From Nocardia amamiensis (GTDB lineage Bacteria; Actinomycetota; Actinomycetes; Mycobacteriales; Mycobacteriaceae): a stretch of 64,000 nucleotides of DNA. The number at the start of each line of letters is the position of its first letter. Within the stretch, counting starts at the first letter, position 1. The stretch covers positions 1 through 64,000 of the forward strand of contig NZ_JADLQX010000034.1 in the NCBI RefSeq assembly GCF_015477605.1, written 5' to 3'. A program made the position numbers and the translations under genes. The notes beneath the pieces were generated by a model, which worked only from the letters and a program-made list of their open reading frames with translations, was not told the origin of the DNA and made no database searches. Below are positions 26,113-38,000 of the stretch, piece after piece.

Positions 26113-27825
26113 GTGTTGGCACGTTCACTCCCTGGCCTCCGGCAATTCGAGGGTTACCAGCGGGCATGGCTTCGGTACGACCTGCTCGCCGGCGTCACCG
26201 TGGCCGCGTACCTCATCCCGCAGGTCATGGCCTATGCGACCGTCGCGGGCCTGCCGCCGGTGGCCGGGTTGTGGGCGGCGCTGGGCCCGCTGGCGGTCTA
26301 CACCCTGCTGGCGACGTCGCGACAGCTCTCGGTAGGACCGGAGTCGACCACCGCGCTGCTCACCGCCGTCGCGCTGGCTCCGCTTGCGCTGGGTGACCCA
26401 GGTCGATACGCCGCACTCGCGGCGGTGCTCGCGCTGCTGGTCGGCGCGCTGTGTCTGGCCGGTGCGGCCGCCCGGTTGGGCGTGCTGGCGGATCTACTGT
26501 CGAAACCGGTCCTGGTCGGGTATCTGGCGGGCACTGCCGGGATCATGATCGTGAGCCAGCTCGAATCGGTGACTGGAGTGCCGGTCGAAGGCGAATCGAT
26601 CGTCGCGGAACTGCGGTCTTCCCTCCAGAACCTGGAGCAATGGCATGGGCCCACCGTCTGGCTCGCGACGGCGGTGCTGACGGGACTCCTGGTGCTGGCT
26701 TGGCGTGCTCCGCGGGCGCCCGGCCCACTCATCGCGGTTTTGCTGGCGACCGCGGTGGTGGGGGTCTTCTCGTTGGACCGCTTCGGCATCAGGATGGTCG
26801 GCGCGATTCCCGCCGGGATTCCGGCGCCGGGCCTGAGTTCGGTCTCCCTGAACGACGTCGCGGCACTGATTCTCCCCGCGATCGGCATCGCGGTGGTCGG
26901 CTTCTCTGACAACGTCTTGACTGCCCGGGCGTTCGCGGCCCGCCACGGATACCGCGTGGAAGCGAACACCGAACTGGCGGCCCTCGGCGCGACAAACCTG
27001 GCGGCCGGGCTCCTGCACGGATTCCCGGTGAGCTGTTCCGGCAGCAGAACCACGATCGCCGACGCCATGGGCGCTCGGACCCAGCTGTACTCGCTCGTCA
27101 CGCTCGGCGGTGTGCTCACGGTGCTGCTCGGAGCCCGCGGCGTCCTCGCGGCATTTCCGACCGCGGCGCTGGGAGCGCTGGTCGTCTACGCGGCGCTGCG
27201 CCTGATCAACCTGCCGGAGTTCCGGCGTATCGCGCGATTCCGGCGCAGCGAGCTGGTGCTGGCGCTCGGCACGGTCATCGCGGTGCTGGGACTCGGCGTG
27301 CTCTACGGTGTGCTCGTCGCCATCGCGCTGTCGATCTTCGATCTGCTGCGCAGGGTCGCCCGCGCCCACGACGCGGTACTCGGCTTCGTACCCGGGCTTG
27401 CCGGAATGCACGACGTCGACGACTACCCCAGTGCGAAACCTGTTCCAGGACTGGTGATCTACCGCTACGACGCCCCGCTGTGCTTCGCCAATGCCGAGGA
27501 TTTCCGTCGCCGGGCGCTTGCGGCGGTGGACTCATGGAGCGAACGCGGAGAAACGTCCGTGTCATGGTTCGTGCTCAACGCCGAGGCGAACGTCGAAGTC
27601 GACCTGACCGCGCTGGACGCGGTCGAACAGCTCCGTGCCGAACTGTCCGAACGGGGGATCGTCTTCGCTATGGCGCGCGTCAAACGGGATCTGCGCGACA
27701 ATCTGGACGCATCGGGGTTGACGGCGAAGATCGGCGAGGCGCACCTGTACCCGACGCTGCCGACCGCGGTCGCGGCCTACCACGCGGACCGGAATGCCGG
27801 GTCGGATGGCCCATCCACTGAATGA
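26113..27825 (+). CDS. SulP-family anion transporter with STAS domain
   Basis: Predicted 570-residue inner-membrane transporter of the SulP/SLC26 family. It has the usual multi-helix core (YDLLAGVTVAAYLIPQVMAYA near the start, VGPESTTALLTA, then FPVSCSGSRTTIADAMGART) and a C-terminal cytosolic STAS domain from about residue 445 (VIYRYDAPLCFANAEDFRRR and LNAEANVEVDLTALDAVEQL). Members move sulfate, bicarbonate or other anions; the substrate cannot be read from sequence, and no carbonic anhydrase is fused. The GTG start at 26113 gives the normal family N-terminus, with only a weak ribosome-binding site. It is the last gene before the long leader of the large NRPS gene. Confidence 0.9.
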   Translation: MLARSLPGLRQFEGYQRAWLRYDLLAGVTVAAYLIPQVMAYATVAGLPPVAGLWAALGPLAVYTLLATSRQLSVGPESTTALLTAVALAPLALGDPGRYAALAAVLALLVGALCLAGAAARLGVLADLLSKPVLVGYLAGTAGIMIVSQLESVTGVPVEGESIVAELRSSLQNLEQWHGPTVWLATAVLTGLLVLAWRAPRAPGPLIAVLLATAVVGVFSLDRFGIRMVGAIPAGIPAPGLSSVSLNDVAALILPAIGIAVVGFSDNVLTARAFAARHGYRVEANTELAALGATNLAAGLLHGFPVSCSGSRTTIADAMGARTQLYSLVTLGGVLTVLLGARGVLAAFPTAALGALVVYAALRLINLPEFRRIARFRRSELVLALGTVIAVLGLGVLYGVLVAIALSIFDLLRRVARAHDAVLGFVPGLAGMHDVDDYPSAKPVPGLVIYRYDAPLCFANAEDFRRRALAAVDSWSERGETSVSWFVLNAEANVEVDLTALDAVEQLRAELSERGIVFAMARVKRDLRDNLDASGLTAKIGEAHLYPTLPTAVAAYHADRNAGSDGPSTE

Positions 27826-28252
27826 CATCCCTCCGCCGGTCGCCGGAACTGGGTTCCATGCAGGAAGCCGTCGGCGCCACGGTAGAGGCGCATTCTGCGA
27901 TTTCGCCGAATAATCGTCCGGAGAACCTTGCCGCACCAGTCGGACACCGTCGGCGTGCCCCGGATCGAGGGTCTGAGATACCTTGCCGAAATTACTCATT
28001 GCACCATGGCTCGCTCGGCTCTGCTGGCATGCTGAGCATTTCCGCGACCAGGGCACTCCCGGGCCGGCCGTTGAGCAGCTGGTACGCCAGGTCTCATCGG
28101 CACCGTCCCGCGTCGCCCTGGTTCTCGGCCTCGAACGGCGTCCGAGTCCGCAATGGGCCGGCCGATTACGGATACCGAAGCAGCACACGACCTACCGCGT
28201 CCCTGCCCACGGAGACCGTTGACACTGTGGATCTCTTGCGCTGAAAAGACTA

Positions 28253-28279
28253 TTCGATGAACGGTATGCCGTCATCGAA
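28253..28279. repeat. Imperfect inverted repeat upstream of the large NRPS gene
   Basis: Outer arms TTCGATG / CATCGAA (7 of 7) and inner arms ACGG / CCGT (4 of 4) surround a TATG centre, with one unpaired A in the left half. It could be an operator or a hairpin. It lies about 780 bases upstream of the NRPS start. Confidence 0.5.
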
Positions 28280-28343
28280 AGATATCACCAGGTGTTACGA
28301 CCTTCCCGCATTGGTCGATCCCGCGTCGAGAAATGGAGTCGAC

Positions 28344-28360
28344 ATCGGAAGGGATCCGAT
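28344..28360. repeat. Inverted repeat overlapping a ribosome-binding site
   Basis: ATCGGA-AGGGA-TCCGAT, perfect 6-base arms. The centre contains the AAGGGA that would serve the 13-codon ORF starting at 28361, so folding would hide its ribosome-binding site. Confidence 0.4.
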
Positions 28361-28402
28361 ATGAACGAGAAAGAGCTCCATCATGATCGCGCGAATGAAT
28401 AA
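28361..28402 (+). CDS. Possible 13-codon leader peptide
   Basis: The reading MNEKELHHDRANE is followed by TAA. It is supported by an AAGGG ribosome-binding site 8-9 bases upstream and by its place between two inverted repeats. There is no run of a single regulatory amino acid apart from two adjacent His codons. It is far (about 650 bases) from the NRPS start, so a classical attenuator is uncertain. Confidence 0.25.
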   Translation: MNEKELHHDRANE

Positions 28403-28420
28403 CAGTTGCCAACATATTGC

Positions 28421-28436
28421 CATAGTCGGCACTATG
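28421..28436. repeat. Inverted repeat downstream of the 13-codon ORF
   Basis: CATAGT-CGGC-ACTATG, perfect 6-base arms with a 4-base centre, 18 bases after the small ORF. No U-run follows, so it is not a standard terminator; a protein-binding site is as likely. Confidence 0.4.
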
Positions 28437-29059
28437 CACGACTTAGCGCAGTAGGGCGTGTCGATGCGAGGCAACGGTGGCGTGCAGACCGATCGGTACC
28501 GATCGCCGGGGCCAAAGCCGCCCATCCGGGGCGGGTTTCGATCCGAACGTAGGATGTACCATCCCGGATAACCGGGTTGACCACTGCAGATCCGCTTGTA
28601 TCACAGACGGTGTCGCGAACGATATGGACGAGGCACGGTCTAGGCGGGCGGATCCATCGCGGTCATCCCGCCCGAATAGGCATCGAAACGCCCGGCTCGC
28701 GCACGAAGCCGGGCGGTCGATATGACTACACTGAGCTTGACTGCTGTCAGATAGCTTGCACCACCTGATCGTTCCTGCGTCACCGCATGTTCAAAAGTCT
28801 TGTTTCAGATTTCGAGACGTCGGTAAATGCTGACACACGGGAGGTGTGAGAGTCGCCGTAGAAGTCTTGACAGGGCCCGGTTGCGATTCCGGGCGCGGAT
28901 GGATCGAGCTGTACGCGGTATCCGGACGGCGCGTCGAGGAGCAGGGGTAGCGCCGTTTCGAAGTAGACAAAGCGCATATACAAGGCAGATTTCGGATGCG
29001 GCGAGCCGACGTGCTTCCGCTGCGCTCGCGCGCGTCCGGGTATGAATAGGGGTCATGCG

Positions 29060-32000
29060 ATGAATTCGAAGTCAGACGGAACCGCCGACGGCGATCTGGG
29101 ACTGATTCCACTCTCGAGGGCGCAGTACGGCATGTGGCTCGCCGACCACATGCCCGGCGGACCGGCTGTCAACATCGCACACTATGTCGAGGTCCGGGGT
29201 CCGGTAGATATCGACGCGTTCGCCCGGGCCGTGTACGACGCCGGGCACGAAACCGAGTCCCTCGTGGTGCGGGTGGTCGAATCCGACGGTCGGCCATACC
29301 AATTCGTCGACCGCAGCATCGGCTACGACGATCCTGTTCTGGATGTCAGTGATGCGGACGATCCGGTCGCGACGGCGATGGAATGGATGCGCCGGGACTA
29401 CAACACCAAGGCGGTCGACCTGAGCCGGGACCGGCTCACCGAGACGCGGCTGATCAAGGTCGGCGAAGACCATTACTTCTGGTACGGACGCGCCCACCAT
29501 CTGGTGATCGACGGCTATGGCGCCTTCAACATCGTCACCCGTATCGCCGAGCACTACAATGCCCTGATCGAGGGCAGGCCGCCGACGCGCTTGGTCGCGG
29601 CGAGCTTGCGCGACATCATCGAGGCGGAGCGCACGTATCGCGCCAGCCCCCGGTTCGAGTCCGACAAAGCGTACTGGCTCGACAAGGTCGCGGATATTCC
29701 GTCGCCGGTGAGCCTGTCCGGCCGCACCGCGCGGTCGAGCAAAGTCGACCGCGTTGCAGGCTTGCAGCTTCCGTCGCAGTTGTCCGACATGCTCGATCGA
29801 TTCGCCGACGAGATGGATGCCTCGGCCGCCCAGGTGGTGATCGCCGCGTTTGCCGCGTTTCTCTCCCGGATGACCGGGACCGACGACGTCGTGCTGTCGA
29901 TGCCGGTGAGCGCGCGCGTGACTAAGCGACTGCGCAATGCCGCCGCGATGCTGGCGAACATGGTGCCGATTCGATTCGCCATCGGCGCGACGACCACTGT
30001 GGAAGAGGTGGTCCGCGCGTCGGTGTCGGAGCTCGTCTCGGCCATGCGGCACCAGCTGTACCGGTTCGAAGATCTGCGCCGCGACTCCAACGCGCTGGAC
30101 GCGTCCGCGAACTCGTTCGGTCCGATCGTCAACATCCTGTTCTTCGACTCGGAGATCCGCCTCGGCTCAGCTGCCGGACGATACCGCGCGCTGACCTCCG
30201 GCGTGCTCGACGACTTGCAGCTGAACCTGTACCGCTCCGGTGCGGACGCGCCGCTGCTGATCGAGCTGCACGGAAACGCGAACCTGTACGGACAGGGCGA
30301 ACTCGAATCGCACGCGGACCGGTTCATCGACTTCCTGTCCCGGCTGATGGAGTCGCCGCGGGACACGCGCATCGCCGACATCCAGCTTGTCGGCCCGGCC
30401 GAGGAACTGCGGATCGTCGAGGAACTCGCGGGTCGCGACGGCGAATCCCCTTCTGCGACATTGGTCGATCTGCTCACGCGACAGGCGGCCGCCACACCGT
30501 CCGCGGTGGCCGTCACGTCGGGCGCGACCACCCTCACCTACCGCGAACTGGACGAGCGGTCGAACCGATTCGCCCGCAGGCTCATAGCTCTCGGCGCGGG
30601 GCCGGAATCGCTGGTCGCCATCGCGATGCCACGCGACGCGGATCTGATCGTCGCCGTGCTGGGCGTGCTGAAATCGGGAGCCGGCTATCTTCCGCTGGAT
30701 GTGGCCCACCCGGCCGACCGGCTCGAATACGTGCTGAACGACGCCGGTCCGATCGCCGTGGTCACGACCCGGAGCATGCGTGCGCAGGTGCCCGGCGACC
30801 CCGGCCGCGTGGTGCTGTTCGACGACGTTCCCGCTACCGGAGACGACGACGCCGCGGATGCGGTCACCGATGCCGATCGGCGGAGCCCGCTGCGTCCCGG
30901 CCACCTCGCCTATGTCATCTACACGTCCGGATCGACCGGTCGTCCGAAGGGCGTGTCGATCACCCATCGCGCCGTCGCTACCTACTTGGTGAACTCCTGT
31001 GCCGAGATCGGAATTCGCTCCGAGGACGTGTGGACGTTGTTCCACTCGTTCGCCTTCGACTACTCGGTCTGGGAGATCTTCGGCGCGTTGGTCACCGGCG
31101 GCCGCGTCGTCGTGGTGGACAGCCTCACCACGCGTTCGCCCGACGAGGTCGTGCGGCTTGCGGCACGCGAGAAGGTGACCGTCTTCAGCCAGACGCCGTC
31201 GGCGTTCTACCAGTTCGCGGCGGCCCACCAACGGTATGCGCATGCCGGTGCGCCGGAGGGGGAACTCGCCCTCCGATTGGTCATTCTGTCCGGTGAGGCG
31301 CTCAACCCGGCCGGGCTGGCCGACTGGTACGAGCACAATCCGAATCTCCCCGTGCTGGCCAACAGCTACGGGATCACCGAAACGACGGTCTTCGTCACCT
31401 ACACCGATCTCACCCCGGACGTCGCGGTGCCGGGCGCGCCCAGCACGGTCGGTCCGGCACTGCCGGGTTTGCGGACATATGTCCTGGATGACCGCTTGCG
31501 TCCGTGCCCGCTGGGCGCTTGGGGCGAGATCTATGTCGCGGGAGACCAACTCGCTCGCGGCTATCTCAACCGTCCGGCGCTCTCCGCGGGACGGTTCGTC
31601 GCCAATCCGTTCGGCACGTCGGGCGAGCGTCTCTATCGCAGTGGAGACGTTGCGCGCTGGAATCACCAGGGCGAGTTGGAATATCGCGGCCGGGCCGACC
31701 AGCAGGTGCAGTTGCGCGGGTTCCGGATCGAGCTGGACGAGATCCGCAACGCGCTGCTGACGCACAGCACTGTCTCGGCGGCGGTGGTGGTCGTCCATCT
31801 CCCGGGCACCGAAGCAGCCCGGCTCGTCGGATACGTCGTGCCGACCGGCGACGCCACGTGCGCGCCCGACGTCCTGCGCGCACACGTCGGTGCAATGCTG
31901 CCGGAATACATGGTGCCGGCGAGCATCGTCGTGATCGACGCGGTACCGCTGACGGTCAACGGCAAAATGGACTACCGGGCGCTGCCCGAGCCGGTGTTCG

Positions 32001-35000
32001 ATTCCGCCGCGGCGTATGTCGCGCCGCGCACGGTGGTCGAGGAGTCGATCGCCGACGTGTTCGCCGAGGTTCTCGGCACGGAGCGGGTCGGCGTGCTGGA
32101 CAGCTTCTTCGAGCTCGGCGGCAATTCGATCACCGCCACCAGCGCCGCCGTGCGCATCGCGGAGGTCACCCGGTGCGACGTGTCGGTGCGTGACCTGTTC
32201 ACCAAGCCGACGGTGGCCGAACTCGCCGCGCACATCGAAGACGGGCACCGCTCCGACCGGCCCGTGCTGACAGCGGCGCCGAGACCCGAACCCATCCCGC
32301 TGGCACCGGCGCAGAACCGGATGTGGCTGGTCAACCAGGCCGACCCGGACTCGGCGGCCTACAACATTCCCCTCGTGGTGCAGCTGTCCGGACGTCTCAA
32401 CGCCGAGGCGCTGCGCGCGGCGCTCACGGACGTCATCGATCGGCACGAGTCGCTGCGCACCTGCTACCCCGCCGTGGACGGTACGGGGACACAGGTCATC
32501 GTGCCGGCGGAACAGGTCGTCGCCGAACTCGATCTGACCCCGCAGCCGACCGACCCCGACGACATCGCGCACCGGATCCGCGAGCTGTCCTCGAACGGGA
32601 CGGACTTGCGTGGACGCCCGCCGATCCGGGTCGCGCTGCTGGCGACCGCCGACCGGCGACGGCATGTGCTCGTCGTGGTCCTGCACCACATCTGCTGCGA
32701 TGGGTCGTCGCTGCGTCCACTCGCGGCCGACGTCGCGACCGCCTACGAGGCGAGGGCGGAAGGCAAGACACCGGACTGGCAGCCCTTGACCGTGCAGTAC
32801 GCCGACTACAGCATCTGGCATCGCCGCCTGCTGGGCGACGCGGGCGACCCGGATTCGCTCGCGTCACGCCAGTTGCGTTACTGGACAGAGCAACTCGCGG
32901 GCATGCCGCCGGTGCTGGAGCTGCCCGCGGATCGCCCGCGCCCGGCCCGCCAATCCATGCTCGGCGACATCGCGGACACCGTGATCCCGGCCGAGACCTT
33001 CGCCGGAATCGAGCGGTTGGCCCGCATGGCCGGCGTCACCACCTTCATGGTCGTCCATGCCGCGCTGGCCGTGCTGCTGGCCCGGCTGTCGGGTTCGGCG
33101 GACATCACCATCGGAAGCCCGGTCGCGGGTCGTGGCGAGCGGGCGCTCGAGCCGCTGGTCGGCATGTTCGTCAACACCGTGCCGCTGCGCACCGAAGTGC
33201 GTTCCGATGAACAGTTCATCGCGTTCTTGGCGCGAGTCAAAGACACCGATGTCGATGCTTTCGCCAACAGCGACCTGCCCTACGAGCGCGTCGTGGAGGA
33301 ACTGCACCCGAAGCGGTCGATGGCCTACGCGCCGCTGTGCCAGGTGTATCTCGCCTTCGAGAACATGGATCGCGCGAGTTTGGAACTGTCCGAGCTCACG
33401 GTCGAACTGCTCGATCCGGGGGCCGAACCGGCGAAGGTGGACATCATCGTCACGGTCGCGGAGAACACCTCCGGCGGTGGCGATGTCGCACTGCGGATCA
33501 ACTACGCCACCGATCTGTTCGATCGGGAAACGGTCGAGGAGCTGGCCGCGCGGTTGAATCGGGCGCTCGAGACGTTCGTGTCGAATCCGCGGGCGCGAGT
33601 GGGGGATGTGGATCTGCTGTCGGGGATGGAGCGACTGGGGTTGGTCCCGGCGTCGGGTGGGCGTGCGGAGGATCCGCGGGTGCTGGCGGAGGTGTTCTCG
33701 GTAGGGGATCGGAACGCGCCCGCGGTCGTCTCGGGGGAGCGTGTGGTGTCGTACGGGGAGTTGGACGACTGGTCGAATCGTGTCGCACGGGTGCTGATCG
33801 ACTGGGGAGTGGGTCCGGGGGATCAGGTCGCGCTGGCGATGGGGCGGTCGGTGGAGTTCGTGGTCGGCGTGTGGTCGGTGGCCAAGGCCGGCGCCGCGTT
33901 CGTGCCGGTCGACCCGAGGTACCCGAGCGAGCGGGTGGCGCATATGGTCGCCGACTCCAACGTGGAGGTCGCGATCACGGTCGACGCCGCCCGCTCCCTG
34001 CTGCCCGGGCACGTGCGGCAGCTGACCCTCGATGACCCGGCGGTGGACGCTTTCATCGCGGCGCAGTCCTCGGCCGCGGTGACCGACGCGGATCGCCTGC
34101 GGCCCTGCCGCATCCTCGATACGGCGTACGTGTTGTACACCTCGGGGTCGACGGGCACGCCGAAGGGCGTGGCGGTCACCCACGAGGGCCTGGCGAACTT
34201 CGCGGTCGAGCAGCAAGAACGGTATCGGGTCGATCGCCGGTCGCGGGTATTGCAGGTGGCGGCACCGGGCTTCGACGCCGTGATGCTCGAATTGCTGATG
34301 GCCCATGCGAACGGTGCGGTGCTGGTGGTGTCGCCGCCGGAGGTGTTCGCCGGCACGGAGTTGGCGGCTTTGATTCGGGCGCAGCAAGTATCGCATGCGT
34401 TTGTGACACCGAGCGTGCTGGCGACGATGTCGCCCGCCGGGTTGGATTCCTTGCAGGTCCTGGTGGCGGGCGGCGAGGTGGTTTCGGCCGAGACCGTGGC
34501 GGTGTGGGCGCCGGGACGGCGGCTGCACAACGGGTACGGGCCCACCGAGACCACGATCATGGTCGCCATCAGTGATCCGTTGTGTGTCGGCGACCCGGTC
34601 ACGATCGGCGGCCCGATCCGCGGCGTCGACGCGGTGGTGCTGGATGCCCGGCTGCGGCCCGTCCCGGTCGGTGTGACCGGCCAGTTGTACGTCTCGGGCG
34701 TGCAGCTGTCCCGTGGCTACCTCAACCGCCCTGCCGCCACGGCCGGCACATTTGTCGCCAACCCCTACGGTCCGGCCGGTACACGCATGTACGGCACCGG
34801 CGACTTGGCGCGCTGGACCGCCGACCACACCCTGGAGTACTTGGGTCGCACGGATTTCCAGGTGAAGATCCGCGGGCAGCGGATCGAGCTCGGCGAAATC
34901 GAAGCCGTCCTCGCCGGACATCCCACGGTGGCGACGGCGGTGGCGGTGGGCGTCAGCACGGACGGCGGATCGCGCCTGGCCGCCTACGTGGTGCCCGCTG

Positions 35001-38000
35001 ACGGCGCCGTCGACCCGGCGAAGCTGCTGAAATACGCCGCGCAACGATTGCCGTCCCACATGGTCCCGGACACGGTGATGGTGCTCGACACGCTCCCGCT
35101 GTCGTCGGTGGGCAAGGTGGATCGACGAGCGTTGCCCGAACCCGAGTTCGCTCCGGCCACCGAGTTCGTCGCGCCACGCAACGCGGCCGAGCAGATCGTC
35201 GCCGATATCTGCGCGGAAGTCCTCGGCATCGATCGCGTCGGCGTCCTGGACAGCTTCTTCGATCTCGGCGGCAACTCGCTGTCGGCCACCCGGGCGGCGG
35301 CGCGGCTGAGCAGCGCGTTCGGCGTCGAGGTACCGCTGCGCGCGATCTTCGAGACGCCGACCGTCGGGGCACTGGCGGACCGCCTGCGCACGGCTGAGGC
35401 GGCGGGACGGGAACCGCTCGTCCCACAGGAGCGGCCGGACCGGATTCCGCTCTCGCCCGCTCAGGCTCGGATGTGGTTCCTCAACCAATTCGACACGACC
35501 TCCGCGGTGTACAACATTCCGCTGGTCGTCCGGATGTCGGGCGATCTCGACGTGGCCGCCATGCACGCCACGATCGCGGATGTGCTGGAACGCCACGAGG
35601 CACTCCGCACCGTCTACCCGGACAGCGACAGCGGACCGCACCAGGTGATCGTTTCGCTGGAGACGGCGCTGTCCCCGTTGACGCCGGTGCCGGTGGCACC
35701 GGCCGAGATCGAGGCGCGCATCGCCGCTGCGGTGACGACCGGATTCGACGTCACGTCCGAGGTCCCGATCCGCATCGCGTTGCTGCGCAGCGCACCCGAC
35801 GAGCACACGCTGGTACTCGTCGTCCATCACATCAGTTTCGACGGGTCGTCGCTCGCGCCGCTCGCCGCGGACCTGATGACCGCGTACAAGGCCCGCGTGC
35901 GGCAGCAGGCGCCGCAGTGGGCGCCGCTGCCCGTTCAGTACGCGGATTACACCTTGTGGCAACGGAAGTTGCTCGGCAGCGAGGACGACCCGGACAGTCC
36001 GACCGTCGCCCAGACCGAGTATTGGCTCGGCGCGCTCGCCGATCTGCCCGAGGTGCTCGACCTGCCCACCGACCGTCCGCGGCCGGCGAAGCAGTCGTTC
36101 CGCGGCGCGACCGTGTCGACGACCCTGCCCGCCGAACTCCATCGCGCGGTCGTCGCGCTGGCCCGCCGCCATGACGCCACCGTCTTCATGGTGATGCACG
36201 CGGCGTACGCGGCGCTGCTGGCGCGCCTGTCCGGAACCGGTGACATCGCGGTCGGCACGCCGATCGCCGGTCGCGGCGAGCCCGGACTCGACGGCTTGGT
36301 CGGCATGTTCGTCAACACGCTGGTGTTGCGGACCCAGATCGAGCCAGGCGCGTCCTTCCTCCGGATCCTGGATCAGGTCCGGGCCACCGACCTGGCCGCG
36401 TTCGAGAACGCCGACATCCCGTTCGAGCGCCTGGTCGAGGTGCTGAATCCGCCGCGCACGACGGCGCACGCGCCGTTGACGCAGGTCGGATTCTCCTTCC
36501 AGAACATCGAGATTCCCACCGTCGAGTTCGAGGGCTTGACCGTGTCGACCCAAATGGTCGATCCGAGTGTGGCCAAATACGACGTGCATCTCAATCTCGT
36601 CGACGCCTTGGCGCCGGACGGTGAACCGGGCGAGATGGCGGTCGAATTCGGTTACGCGACAGACTTGTTCGACGAAGCGACGATCACATCGATGTTCGAG
36701 CGCTACCTGCTGCTGCTGCGTGCGGTGGTCGAGGACCCCGCCCGCGCCGTCGGCGACATCGACTTGCTGACCCCAGCCGAAGCCCGTGAGCTGGCCCGCT
36801 ACTCGACCGGCGGGACCACACAAGCGCCGGCGATGACGATCGCGGACCTGTTCACCGCGCAGGCGGCAGCCACGCCGGACAGCACGGCGGTGCTCGACGC
36901 CGAAGGCGGCGCTCGCCTCAGCTACCACGAGTTCGCGGCCCGGGTGAACTCCCTGGCCCGAGCCTTGATCGGACGCGGTGTCGGCCCGGACACCGTGGTG
37001 GCCGTCGCGATGCATCGCTCGGTCGACCTGCTGGTCACGCTGTATGCGATCCATGCGGCGGGCGCGGCCTACCTGCCGCTGGATACGGATCATCCGGTCG
37101 AGCGTGTGCGCGCGGTCCTCGCCGCCGCGCGGCCGAGGGCGGTCCTCACCCGTCCGGCCGACCGGGCGAGTCTGCCCGACGACGTGCCGGTATGGGGGCT
37201 CGAGGGACTCGCGGCCGAGCGCGCCGACGCGTCGCCGGTGACGGATGCCGACCGGACCCGGCCGCTGCATCCGGCTGATCTGGCGTACGTTATCTACACC
37301 TCCGGCTCGACGGGCGAGCCGAAGGGTGTTGCGGTGCCGCATGCCGCGGTCGTGAATCAGCTCCGGTGGATGCGGGAACACTACCGGCTCGGCGGCGACG
37401 ACATCATGCTGCTGCGCACGCCGGTCACCTTCGACCTGTCGGTCTGGGAGCTGTTCTCCGCGTTGACCTGCGGCGCGACGCTGGTTGTCGCGGGACCGGA
37501 CGCGCAGCGCGACCCACGCGTCGTGGCCAGGCTGGTGGCCGAACACGGCGTGACGACCGTTGATTTCGTGCCGTCCCTGCTGTCGGCTTTCCTCGAGGTG
37601 GCCGCTGCGCACGAGTTCCCGGGGCTGCGGCGGGTGCTGTGTATCGGTGAGGCACTGCCGGCCGAGACCGTCCGGCGCTTCAAGGATCTCAGCGCCGCTC
37701 GCATCGACAACTTGTACGGACCGACCGAGGCCGCGGTCAGCGTGACCGCCCACCGCATCGACGCGGTCGACGGCGTCGCGGTGCCCATCGGTGTGCCCGA
37801 GGCGAACGTGGTCGTGCACGTGCTGGACTCGCGGCTGCATCCGGTTCCGATCGGCGTGACCGGCGAGCTGTACCTGGGCGGTGTTCAGTTGGCCCGCGGC
37901 TACCACGACCGCCCCGGTCTGACGGCGGCGACGTTCGTCGCGGACCCCTTCGGCGACGCGACCGGTTCCCGCCTGTACCGCACCGGCGACCTGGTCCGCT

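Larger units (their letters stand above)
27826..29059. other. 1.2-kb gene-poor region upstream of the large NRPS gene
   Basis: No frame here reads as a recognisable protein. From about 28200 the sequence is visibly richer in A/T than the flanking genes. It contains three inverted repeats (28253-28279, 28344-28360, 28421-28436), a 13-codon ORF (28361-28402) with a good ribosome-binding site, and a short GC-rich hairpin (28875-28894). A bottom-strand frame of 67 codons (28780-28983) and a top-strand frame ending at 28222 are not convincing. It probably holds the promoter and control sites for the 24.5-kb NRPS gene, but no clear -35/-10 pair could be fixed. Confidence 0.6.

Noticed and set aside
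26717..27119. Bottom-strand frames inside the SulP gene
   Set aside because: Shadows of the transporter frame; the membrane-protein reading on the top strand is clear throughout.
27983..28222. 79-codon top-strand frame after the SulP gene
   Set aside because: No match to a family I know and no clear start signal; could be a remnant, but the evidence is too weak to annotate.
28875..28894. GCCCGG-loop-CCGGGC hairpin that resembles a tRNA T-arm
   Set aside because: The loop does not fit the TTCRANY consensus and no acceptor, D-arm or anticodon stem can be folded around it.
28780..28983. 67-codon bottom-strand frame in the NRPS-2 leader
   Set aside because: No ribosome-binding site, no recognised family and no supporting context; left as intergenic.
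29042..29059. Earlier in-frame ATG for NRPS-2
   Set aside because: The ATG at 29060 has an AGGGG site at ideal spacing; the earlier one would lie upstream of that site.
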